Of a stretch of DNA of 6,690 bases, positions 1 through 5,747 are shown piece by piece. A program made the position numbers and the translations under genes. The stretch comes from Candidatus Sigynarchaeota archaeon (GTDB lineage: Archaea > Asgardarchaeota > Jordarchaeia > Jordarchaeales > Jordarchaeaceae), in the NCBI GenBank assembly GCA_030587505.1, contig JAUQYY010000015.1:1-6690 (forward strand), given 5' to 3'. How positions within the stretch are numbered: position 1 is the stretch's first letter; every line of letters starts with the position of its first letter. The notes beneath the pieces were generated by a model that ran no database searches, was not told the origin of the DNA, and was given only the letters and a program-made list of their open reading frames with translations.

Positions 1-874
1 CGAGCGTGCTCCGGCCGCTGAGGGCGCACCTGATTATGTGCCTCTTCACGGTGGTGTTCTTGACCGCGGGCTGGACGAAGCCGTCGATTCTCCCCGCCCT
101 CATCTGGGCCGCCAGGTACCTTCGGATCTTCCTGTCCTCGTATCCCCTGTCGAGGAGGACGTAGCGTATCCTGATTCCCAGCCGGACGGCGTAGCCGACC
201 TCCCTCTGCACCTCGTCGAGGGGCCTGTTCCTCAGGGGGGTCACGGGTTCGACTCCGAGGAAGAGGTTTGCGTCGCCGTTGGTCACCATGAGGGTCGAGA
301 GGCAGAGGTGCTTCTCTCTTCCCTTCTCCACGACCCACCTCATGGTCTCCCTGCGCCGCCCCTTCCTTGTCTTGGGCCAGACCTGCTTCTGGGTCCTGTC
401 GATTATGAGGTCGAGCTTCCCCTTCATGTTCCCGGCGCGGCTCCACTGCCTCCTTAGGAGCTCGCGCGTCGCCCTTCTGACGTCTTCGAGGCGCTCCCTC
501 CTCAGGCGCCCGGTGATCGCCTGTGGTGTCGGGAACAGGTCCAGGAGGCTCTCCATCAGGCTCTTTATGTCCGTTTTCTCCCATCGCCGGGTCACCACGC
601 TTCCGAGCGACGAGGTGAAGGTTCCCGCCGAGCACTGGATAACCGCGTGGAGGGTTATCATCCAAGCGGGGTACCTGTCCCTCCGCCTCCTGAGGGCCAT
701 GTAGCGCAGTATCTCCACGACTCCTCCGGGCAGGACGCCCGAGCCCACGAGGGCGTCGAGCGCCCCCTCGAGGGTTGGGGCCCTTGGGGTGCCCGCGGTG
801 CGAGCGTGTTCGCGGAGCAGAATCACGAGGAGCAGAAAGATTATTAAGCTCAGAAACAGGGCGTATATTGACAT
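1..874 (-). CDS. DDE transposase (IS4-like), C-terminus off the left edge
   Basis: This open frame encodes the first 291 residues of a transposase; the 3' end lies outside the window. The recognisable core is a DDE-type nuclease fold: an 'LDLIIDRT' strand with Asp159, and 'RYVLLDRGYEDRKI' with Asp242, followed by 'FVQPAVKN' near 267-273, a layout typical of IS4-superfamily and archaeal transposases. The third catalytic residue, a Glu, would lie downstream and cannot be seen. The start is the ATG at 872-874, with GGTGA five bases upstream. Residues 4-20 are strongly hydrophobic, like a membrane segment, which is odd for a transposase; residues 31-150 are a basic helical region. Composition is clearly more GC-rich, with G/C-ending codons, than the hdr genes, suggesting transfer or recent insertion. 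The DDE family call is fairly secure; the exact IS family is not. Confidence 0.78.
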   Translation of the reverse strand, partial: MSIYALFLSLIIFLLLVILLREHARTAGTPRAPTLEGALDALVGSGVLPGGVVEILRYMALRRRRDRYPAWMITLHAVIQCSAGTFTSSLGSVVTRRWEKTDIKSLMESLLDLFPTPQAITGRLRRERLEDVRRATRELLRRQWSRAGNMKGKLDLIIDRTQKQVWPKTRKGRRRETMRWVVEKGREKHLCLSTLMVTNGDANLFLGVEPVTPLRNRPLDEVQREVGYAVRLGIRIRYVLLDRGYEDRKIRRYLAAQMRAGRIDGFVQPAVKNTTVKRHIIRCALSGRSTL

Positions 875-877
875 CTT

Positions 878-882
878 TGTCA
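878..882 (-). promoter_or_regulatory. Ribosome binding site of the transposase
   Basis: GGTGA on the minus strand lies a few bases before the ATG at 874. It supports that start and so includes the hydrophobic N-terminus in the protein. Confidence 0.55.
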
Positions 883-888
883 CCGAGA

Positions 889-931
889 GGGTAGGTGTGC
901 CCTTAATCCTACTTAAGGGTATCGCCTACCC
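889..931. repeat. Two-part inverted repeat in the transposase leader
   Basis: The outer arms GGGTAGG (889-895) and CCTACCC (925-931) are perfect complements. The inner arms CCCTTAA (900-906) and TTAAGGG (913-919) are also perfect and enclose a 6-base loop. Short unpaired segments of 4 and 5 bases separate the arms. The element lies just upstream of the transposase ribosome binding site, so as RNA it would form a hairpin in the mRNA leader. It could equally be a protein-binding dyad or part of the insertion sequence end. The pairing is seen directly; the role is inferred. Confidence 0.65.
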
Positions 932-974
932 AAACACTAATTTTCAAATACTGAAGAAAGAAAGGATTTTGACA

Positions 975-984
975 ATTTATAAAT
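975..984. promoter_or_regulatory. Palindromic TATA-like box between divergent genes
   Basis: ATTTATAAAT is a perfect 10-base palindrome resembling an archaeal TATA box, in the gap between the minus-strand transposase and the plus-strand small protein. On the minus strand it would place transcription start near 955, leaving a leader of about 80 bases that includes the hairpin at 889-931. On the plus strand it would start near 1005. The direction or directions actually used cannot be told from sequence. Confidence 0.4.
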
Positions 985-1073
985 CCCTCGCTGATGCCCC
1001 TTTTGGGTATTACTGATGTACTTTTTGAGGTATTCCTTGGGTTTTACAATAGTTAAAATAATCCCTGCACGTT

Positions 1074-1310
1074 ATGGTAAAATGCTCAACGGTGTGTGGG
1101 GCGTTTGTGTTGGCTAATGAAGCTTTCCTTGATGAGGATGACATCCAGTCATTCCTGGACCAGGTTCAAGAGGTCTACAGGTCACTTATGAAGACTAAGG
1201 AGCACAAAACAACGAATGATCTAATCCTCCTGAACAACCTTTGCCGCTCTATGATACGGTTGAAGTTCCTGCTGGAGAGGAAAAGAAATCAGAACCATTT
1301 TTCTCACTAG
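1074..1310 (+). CDS. Small hypothetical protein, 78 aa
   Basis: No family was recognised. From the ATG at 1074 the product is 78 residues. It is rich in Leu, Glu and Lys after residue 17 and reads as two helices: about 19-41, beginning with an acidic patch 'DEDD', and about 47-72, ending in a basic stretch 'LERKRN'. There is no signal peptide or membrane segment. The ATG lacks a ribosome binding site. A GTG at 1107 has GGGG at 1098-1101 in suitable position, and a TATA-like TTAAAATA lies at 1053-1060, so a 67-residue protein starting at 1107 is equally plausible. It sits alone between the transposase and a long non-coding stretch. It could be a small helical or regulatory protein, or a chance frame. 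Confidence 0.45.
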   Translation: MVKCSTVCGAFVLANEAFLDEDDIQSFLDQVQEVYRSLMKTKEHKTTNDLILLNNLCRSMIRLKFLLERKRNQNHFSH

Positions 1311-1318
1311 CTCACTAG
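1303..1318. repeat. 8-base tandem repeat at the stop of the small gene
   Basis: CTCACTAG occurs twice in direct succession (1303-1310 and 1311-1318). The first copy contains the TAG stop of the small protein. It may be a slippage duplication; no function is implied. Confidence 0.5.
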
Positions 1319-1348
1319 AGTTAGAACACGCCACTTACCAAGAGTTTT

Positions 1349-1370
1349 GTTCGGAAGACGTTTTCCGAAC
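1349..1370. repeat. Perfect 8-bp hairpin
   Basis: GTTCGGAA (1349-1356) and TTCCGAAC (1363-1370) are perfect complements around a 6-base spacer. It lies in the gene-free stretch after the small protein and could be part of a structured RNA, a transcription end of the small gene, or an operator. No T-run follows it directly, which argues against a simple terminator. Confidence 0.6.
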
Positions 1371-1382
1371 TGGGTGGTTGTG

Positions 1383-1456
1383 ATTCGAAACGCTTCACCA
1401 CAGCATCCTTTACACTTCTGCGGTCTAAAACTTGGGTCGGTGTTGAAGCTGCGAAT
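1383..1456 (+). other. Long imperfect stem, possible structured RNA
   Basis: The arms ATTCG (1383-1387), GCTTCA (1392-1397) and CAC (1399-1401) pair in order with CGAAT (1452-1456), TGAAGC (1444-1449) and GTG (1440-1442), separated by a small internal loop and a mismatch. They enclose about 38 bases. Together with the hairpin at 1349-1370 this makes 1349-1456 look like a folded RNA followed by a T-rich tract (1475-1491). No known RNA family was recognised, and the strand is assumed because of that tract. No clear promoter was seen just upstream. Confidence 0.35.
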
Positions 1457-1479
1457 GTTCTTTCAGGGCTCACTGATTT

Positions 1480-1496
1480 TGTATGTTTTTTATACA
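1480..1496 (+). terminator. T-run inside a short hairpin, possible terminator
   Basis: TGTAT (1480-1484) and ATACA (1492-1496) flank a 7-base loop made almost wholly of T. Archaeal transcription often ends at such T-rich tracts, which would close any transcript covering 1074-1470. The same bases contain TTTTTATA and could instead be a TATA box. Confidence 0.3.
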
Positions 1497-1541
1497 TAGT
1501 TTCTTTTAGGTTATTTAGGATTTCTTGGGATTTTTGGCTTT

Positions 1542-1562
1542 AGAGTTTATTTTCTAAACTCT
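1542..1562. repeat. Perfect 8-bp inverted repeat in AT-rich DNA
   Basis: AGAGTTTA (1542-1549) and TAAACTCT (1555-1562) are perfect complements around TTTTC and are followed by TTT. It can be read as a transcription end or as a dyad operator about 36 bases upstream of the TATA box near 1600. Its half-site TAAACT recurs nearby (1582-1587, 1820-1825, and inverted at 1699-1704). Confidence 0.5.
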
Positions 1563-1590
1563 TTTCCGCTTATATTAGTTCTAAACTATA

Positions 1591-1606
1591 CAAAAAGATT
1601 TTATAC
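1591..1606 (+). promoter_or_regulatory. Archaeal promoter (BRE and TATA) for the structured leader/RNA
   Basis: A purine-rich stretch, CAAAAAG (1591-1597), resembling a BRE, precedes ATTTTATAC (1598-1606), a good TATA box. Transcription would start near 1627, right at the beginning of the hairpin-rich segment. Spacing and sequence fit archaeal norms; use is inferred. Confidence 0.5.
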
Positions 1607-1624
1607 TGAGAAAAAATTGTATGC

Positions 1625-1790
1625 GTGGAAACACTAGCGGTATGGTTGGCGCGGGGTTATGCTCTCAAATCCCGTGCAATCAACCTTTGATATGGTTCAG
1701 TTTAGGAAACATGAAGTTCAGAACCTCCACGGTGTACGGTGGCTTTCTGAGCTTCATTCTGCGTAAAATGTTCAAGCCGCTTGAATGACG
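1625..1790 (+). ncRNA. Candidate structured RNA or long leader upstream of hdrC
   Basis: Several strong pairings sit in order. A GTG-GAAA-CAC tetraloop hairpin is at 1625-1634. The second stem pairs GGTTG plus GCGCGGG (1644-1655) with CCCGTGC plus CAACC (1671-1685), 12 pairs with a 3-base bulge and one G-U. The third pairs 1711-1723 with 1745-1757, 13 pairs with one G-U, with a further CCAC/GTGG helix inside. AGCGGT (1636-1641) can pair with GCCGCT (1776-1781) and close the whole set into a multi-branched fold; the same 3' bases can instead form a local hairpin, TTCAAG/CTTGAA (1771-1785). A promoter at 1591-1606 fits its start. It may be a free small RNA or, by read-through, the leader of hdrCBA. 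It is not a tRNA and no known family was recognised. Ends are approximate. Confidence 0.45.
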
Positions 1791-1800
1791 TCGTGATGGA

Positions 1801-1808
1801 TTATAAAA
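1801..1808 (+). promoter_or_regulatory. TATA box of the hdrCBA operon
   Basis: TTATAAAA is a near-consensus archaeal TATA box. Transcription would begin around 1828, giving a leader of about 58 bases before the TTG start of hdrC at 1887. This also argues against the in-frame GTG at 1815, which would lie upstream of the transcript. Confidence 0.55.
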
Positions 1809-1874
1809 CTAGTAGTGGTTAAACTGATAAGCATTTTGCTAAAACACAAGGATCATCTTACTAATTGGCGGATT

Positions 1875-1879
1875 GGAGG
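1875..1879 (+). promoter_or_regulatory. Ribosome binding site deciding the hdrC start
   Basis: GGAGG lies seven bases before the TTG at 1887. It is the strongest ribosome binding site in the window and selects TTG over the upstream in-frame GTG at 1815. Confidence 0.75.
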
Positions 1880-1886
1880 ATTTAAG

Positions 1887-2429
1887 TTGGTAGAGACATC
1901 GTCGAGTATAGATAGCCGTTTCCGAAGTTTGATCACGGAAACCCACGAAGGAGAAACCCTTAACCTTTGCTACCAGTGTTCGACCTGCTCAGGCTGTTGC
2001 CCAGTGTTCAGATATAACTCACAGTTCAATCCTCGGCGAATCATTGAGAATACCCTCCTTGGGAAGAGAGACCGTACCGTTAAGAGTCCTGAAATATGGC
2101 TCTGCACGGTGTGCCACACTTGTACAGAGAAGTGTCCTCAGGGAGTTAAGGTTTCGGAAATTATCATTGAGCTTAAGAACCTCTCGAGCAAAGAGGGCCT
2201 GTTTCCAGCGCATTTGCAGGAGGAGGCGAAGGCGCTGCTGGAATTCGGTATGGTCAGCCCTCCAACGAAGGCGATTCTGTCTCGTAGGGAGAAGCTGAAG
2301 TTACCCGTGATTGAGAATGCACCACCCGAAGAGATACGAACTTTAACGAGCGCCACAGGTTTTGACAAGCTTGTGGAAGGCAGAAAATCCGAAGAGGAAA
2401 CTCAGGAAACGGGGGTTGTTGAGGAGTGA
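1887..2429 (+). CDS. hdrC: Heterodisulfide reductase subunit C
   Basis: HdrC is the small iron-sulfur subunit that carries electrons between the flavin subunit HdrA and the catalytic subunit HdrB in the cytoplasmic HdrABC complex. The 180-residue product has the two expected [4Fe-4S] motifs: Cys28, 31, 34 and 38 ('CYQCSTCSGCCP', with an extra Cys37) and Cys73, 76, 79 and 83 ('CTVCHTCTEKCP'). A helical region follows, with a charged tail rich in Glu. Length matches the roughly 185-residue soluble HdrC of methanogens, and no membrane segment (as in HdrE-type partners) is present. The TTG start is chosen for its strong GGAGG; the frame extends upstream to a GTG at 1815, but that would place the start only 14 bases from the TATA box. 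The stop overlaps the hdrB start by four bases. Confidence in function is high; the physiological disulfide is unknown. Confidence 0.93.
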   Translation: MVETSSSIDSRFRSLITETHEGETLNLCYQCSTCSGCCPVFRYNSQFNPRRIIENTLLGKRDRTVKSPEIWLCTVCHTCTEKCPQGVKVSEIIIELKNLSSKEGLFPAHLQEEAKALLEFGMVSPPTKAILSRREKLKLPVIENAPPEEIRTLTSATGFDKLVEGRKSEEETQETGVVEE

Positions 2430-3313
2430 GCTGCGAGTATGCACTCTTTCTGGGTTGTACAATACCCAACCGTTTGCCGCATCTCGAGGTATCCACCAGG
2501 ATGATACTGAAGAATCTGGACGTGAATGTGCGGGATTTGCCTGGTTTTGCTTGTTGCCCTGATCCCGTTGGTTTCTCTGCGCTTGACCGTTTCACGTGGA
2601 TTGTTCTGGCGTCGAGAAACCTGGCCGTAGCTGAGGAAGCGGGATTGGACGTTCTAACTCTCTGCAGCGGATGCTTTGAAACCCTGAAGACGGCGGACTA
2701 CGTTCTTCGGAATGAGAACGGGCTTAAAGAGAAGGTTAACGAAGCCTTAGCTAAAGTGGGAAAGGAGTACAAGGGCACTGTGGAGGTTAGGCACCTTCTT
2801 CAGGTTCTCTACGAGGATGTGGGACCAGAGAAGATCGAATCCACCGTTGAGAAACCTCTGAAGGGAATAAAGGTGGCGGTTCACTACGGATGCCACGTTC
2901 TCAGGCCCAGCGAGGTTCTCCAAGTGGATGACCCGTTCAATCCAACCTCTTTTGAGAGTATCGTCAAAGCAACCGGAGCTACACCCGTTGACTACCTCAA
3001 GAAGTTTCTCTGCTGCGGGGTAGGGGTGCGCTCTGTGGACGAGGACACAACAAACAGGATGATAGAGGAAAAGCTGAGATACGTTAGGATGTCAGGCGCG
3101 GATCTTCTCTGTGTGATTTGTCCCTTCTGCCTGATTCAGTACGACATCGGCCAGTTCCAGATAAACAAGGCGCTGGGCACGGATTATCACATTCCTGTCC
3201 TCTATTACCCTCATCTACTCGCTCTCGCTCAGGGTGTTTCCGCCGACGAACTGCACTTCAAGTTCCAGAGAATAAAGCCTGATGCTGTTCTTGAAAAAAT
3301 CGAAAAACTGTAA
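2426..3313 (+). CDS. hdrB: Heterodisulfide reductase subunit B (catalytic)
   Basis: HdrB holds the active site that cleaves a disulfide, CoM-S-S-CoB in methanogens, using two non-cubane [4Fe-4S] clusters. Both CCG-domain cysteine sets are complete in this 295-residue protein: Cys11, Cys43-Cys44, Cys80 and Cys83 (spacing CX31CCX35CXXC), and Cys156, Cys196-Cys197, Cys232 and Cys235 (CX39CCX34CXXC, ending 'CPFC'). Length is normal for the family. The start is the GTG in the GTGA that overlaps the hdrC stop, pointing to translational coupling; GGGGG at 2411-2415 may help. The hdrA gene begins 10 bases after its stop. Full cysteine conservation supports true disulfide reductase chemistry, but HdrB-like subunits also act on other substrates in non-methanogens, so the natural disulfide cannot be named. 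Confidence 0.94.
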   Translation: MSCEYALFLGCTIPNRLPHLEVSTRMILKNLDVNVRDLPGFACCPDPVGFSALDRFTWIVLASRNLAVAEEAGLDVLTLCSGCFETLKTADYVLRNENGLKEKVNEALAKVGKEYKGTVEVRHLLQVLYEDVGPEKIESTVEKPLKGIKVAVHYGCHVLRPSEVLQVDDPFNPTSFESIVKATGATPVDYLKKFLCCGVGVRSVDEDTTNRMIEEKLRYVRMSGADLLCVICPFCLIQYDIGQFQINKALGTDYHIPVLYYPHLLALAQGVSADELHFKFQRIKPDAVLEKIEKL

Positions 3314-3319
3314 GGTGAT
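3314..3319 (+). promoter_or_regulatory. Ribosome binding site of hdrA
   Basis: GGTGAT sits immediately after the hdrB stop and four bases before the ATG at 3324. It supports that ATG over an in-frame start at 3282 that would overlap the end of hdrB. Confidence 0.7.
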
Positions 3320-3323
3320 TTTC

Positions 3324-5705
3324 ATGGCTAAAATCGGTTTGTTCATCTGCGACTGTGGAAAAACGCTATCCAACACTATGGATTACGATTCTCTCATCTC
3401 TGACTTGGAGAAGAGTGGAAAATTCGAGTTCATAGTGAGGGATAGCGTTCTGTGCAAGGACGGCCTTGAAAGAATGCTGAAGCAGTTGAAGGAAAACAGG
3501 GTTGACAGAGTGGTGGTCGCCGCCTGCACCCCGAAACTCTACGAGTCCACCTGGGGACGCGTTCTCGAGGATGCTGGAATGAGCCGCTACAGCCTCGTGG
3601 TCGCAAACATTAGAGAACAGTGCGCATGGGTCCACAGGTACGAATCCAAAGACTCTACGACGGAGAAGGCGAGGAGGCTAATTATCTCGGCAGCCAACAG
3701 GGCGGGGGCCCTGGAGGAAATTCCCCTAGAGAAGATACCGATTACACAGAGGGTTGTGATAATCGGAGGTGGAATAGCCGGACTAACCGCGGCTCAGGAA
3801 CTCGCGGAGCTTGGAATCGAGGTCGATGTGGTGGAGAGGAAGCCGACGGTGGGCGGGCTGTGTCTAGAGCTGGGAACAGTGTTTCCCACACAGGACTGCT
3901 CCCTCTGCGTAAGAACAACGGGGTGCCCTGGTCTGGGTGACGGTTCTCCACGCCGATGCATTTATCGAGCCAACCTCGAATTCAACCCTAAGATCAGGCT
4001 CCACACTAACTCAGAGGTTGTAGACGTTCTGGGCGATGTCGGAAACTTCAAGATCGTCGTCAGAAAGAAACCGAGGTACGTGAGCGAGGACAGGTGCATC
4101 AGGTGTAACGCGTGCGCTGAGGCCTGTCCAGTAGAGGTTCCAGATGACTTCAACCTGGGGCTCACTACAAGAAAGGCAATATACATGCCCTTTGTGCAGG
4201 CGATTCCACAGGTCTACGCAATCGACCCCGAAGCCTGCAAGTTTGAGGAGTGCGGAAAGTGCGTCGAGGTTTGTCCAACTGACGCGATCGACCTGAAGGA
4301 AGAGGAAGAAACCTTCACGATTGACGCTGGTGCCATAATAATAGCAACCGGGTTTGACGAGTACGCCCCCGCACTGGTGACGGAGTACAATTATGAGCGC
4401 TACCCGGACGTGATTACGCAGGTGGAACTGGCTCGGTTGCTCGACATCACTGGACCTACGGGTGGAAGGCCCATACGCTTGTCCGATAACAAGCCAGTTG
4501 AGCGTATAGTTATGATCCAGTGTGTCGGATCGAGAGACGAGAAACACAACTACTACTGCTCAAACATCTGCTGTATGGTGGCTCTGAAGCACGCTATTAT
4601 GATAAAGGAAAACTTCCCCGAGATAGACGTAATCATCGAATACATGGACATAAGACCTGTAGGCTCAAGGTATGAGGAGTACTACCGTAGAGCCAGGGAG
4701 CTGGGGGTAACCTTCATCCGCGGTAGACCCGGAGAGGTGCTCCACAACGGCGAGCGCTTAATAGTTGAGGGTGAAAACAGCCTGACTGGTGAGTTTGAAC
4801 GCATCGAAACCGACCTCGTTGTTCTGAGCATGGCGATGGTTCCGTCGAAGGGAACACAGGAACTCGCGAGGATGCTGGGTGTCGCCCTCGGGCCGGACGG
4901 CTTCTTTGACGTGGTCGACCGCAAGGTGCGCCCCTCGGAAACAAACGTTGTGGGGGTTTACCTGGCTGGCGGTGCGATAACGCCCATGGACATACCGAAC
5001 GCTGTGTCCTACGCTGCCGGTGCAACTATGAGTGTTGTGAAGCTTCTCAGCAGGAAGGAGATAGAGAAACCCCTGCTTACCTCCGTTGTCAACGAGGAGA
5101 TCTGCAGCTCGTGTAGGATATGTGAGTGGGCCTGTCCATTCGACGCCGCCCATGTGGGCGAGGAAGCCGCTTGGGTGGATCCCGCCAAGTGTTTCGGTTG
5201 TGGTCTTTGTGCTGCTGCTTGTCCCTCTGGTTGCATTGACCTGAGGCATCACACCAGTAAGCAGTTAACGGCAGCCATAAACGGCGTCTTGGAAAGCGAT
5301 GGGGACGCTAAGAAAATCGTTGCTATCTGCTGCTTGGAGTGTGGTTACTCCACGATGGATGACGTGGGCATGCTGGGGTTGCAGTATCCTGTGAACGTGA
5401 GTATTGTTGAGGTTCCCTGTGCCGCTTCCGTCGACCTGCAGGTTGTCCTGGACGCGTTTAGCAACGGTGCAGACGGTGTGATGCTGGTCGGGTGTGACAG
5501 ATGCCACTACCTTAGGGGTGCTGATGTCGCGAATCTGAGAATTTCAATGTTGCGTGGGCTTCTTGAGCAGTTCGGCATTGAGACAGAACGACTGCAGGCG
5601 TTTTTCGGGGATTGTCATGACGCTGGAGAGTTGGTTGAAAAGATTAGGGCTATGGTGGAAAAAATAAACTCTTTGGAGAAAACGAAGAGCATTCTCGTAC
5701 CTTAG
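3324..5705 (+). CDS. hdrA: Heterodisulfide reductase subunit A fused to an MvhD/FlpD-like domain
   Basis: HdrA is the FAD subunit where, in characterised complexes, electron pairs are bifurcated between the disulfide (via HdrC and HdrB) and ferredoxin. The product has 793 residues. In order: an N-terminal iron-sulfur domain with Cys9, Cys11, Cys44 and Cys68 and the 'NIREQCAWVH' motif near 95-104; an FAD domain with GGGIAG at 148-153; a ferredoxin insert with Cys258/261/264/268 and Cys305/310/313/317; a second flavoprotein half ending near 'VYLAGGA'; a C-terminal ferredoxin with Cys594/597/600/604 and Cys623/626/629/633; and an MvhD/FlpD-like domain from about 663 with Cys669, 670, 673, 699, 724 and 727. 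Fusion to MvhD is known for HdrA2 of Methanosarcina. Oddities: an extra segment with Cys202 and Cys213 after 'QDCSLC' (191-196), and a shortened 'GCDRCHY'. Last gene of the operon; the donor enzyme is not in view. Confidence 0.93.
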   Translation: MAKIGLFICDCGKTLSNTMDYDSLISDLEKSGKFEFIVRDSVLCKDGLERMLKQLKENRVDRVVVAACTPKLYESTWGRVLEDAGMSRYSLVVANIREQCAWVHRYESKDSTTEKARRLIISAANRAGALEEIPLEKIPITQRVVIIGGGIAGLTAAQELAELGIEVDVVERKPTVGGLCLELGTVFPTQDCSLCVRTTGCPGLGDGSPRRCIYRANLEFNPKIRLHTNSEVVDVLGDVGNFKIVVRKKPRYVSEDRCIRCNACAEACPVEVPDDFNLGLTTRKAIYMPFVQAIPQVYAIDPEACKFEECGKCVEVCPTDAIDLKEEEETFTIDAGAIIIATGFDEYAPALVTEYNYERYPDVITQVELARLLDITGPTGGRPIRLSDNKPVERIVMIQCVGSRDEKHNYYCSNICCMVALKHAIMIKENFPEIDVIIEYMDIRPVGSRYEEYYRRARELGVTFIRGRPGEVLHNGERLIVEGENSLTGEFERIETDLVVLSMAMVPSKGTQELARMLGVALGPDGFFDVVDRKVRPSETNVVGVYLAGGAITPMDIPNAVSYAAGATMSVVKLLSRKEIEKPLLTSVVNEEICSSCRICEWACPFDAAHVGEEAAWVDPAKCFGCGLCAAACPSGCIDLRHHTSKQLTAAINGVLESDGDAKKIVAICCLECGYSTMDDVGMLGLQYPVNVSIVEVPCAASVDLQVVLDAFSNGADGVMLVGCDRCHYLRGADVANLRISMLRGLLEQFGIETERLQAFFGDCHDAGELVEKIRAMVEKINSLEKTKSILVP

Positions 5706-5710
5706 ACGAG

Positions 5711-5731
5711 TTTCCTTCCTCTTTTTCTTTT
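5711..5731 (+). terminator. T-rich terminator of the hdr operon
   Basis: A pyrimidine tract made mostly of T, including TTTTT and TTTT runs, starts six bases after the hdrA stop. Such tracts end transcription in archaea without a hairpin. It lies in the 42-base gap between two convergent genes. Confidence 0.55.
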
Positions 5732-5747
5732 AAAACTTGGCTGTTTT

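Noticed and set aside
38..847. Plus-strand open frames across the left edge (for example 38-457 and 279-704)
   Set aside because: They are shadows of the minus-strand transposase; their residues are biased to Pro, Arg, Gly and Ser, with no motif, whereas the minus frame shows DDE motifs.
775..874. Apparent frameshift between the hydrophobic leader and the transposase body
   Set aside because: Careful recounting of bases 771-790 shows one continuous frame from 874; the shift came from miscounting a G-run.
985..1020. Box C/D guide RNA from TGATG-like words
   Set aside because: C and D boxes do not occur with proper spacing and sequence; only partial words are present.
1644..1685. tRNA or tRNA-like gene
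   Set aside because: The stem has a 15-base loop and no D-arm, T-loop consensus or acceptor pairing.
3282..3323. Longer hdrA start at 3282
   Set aside because: It would overlap the hdrB end by 32 bases and has no ribosome binding site; the ATG at 3324 has GGTGAT and gives the normal HdrA N-terminus.
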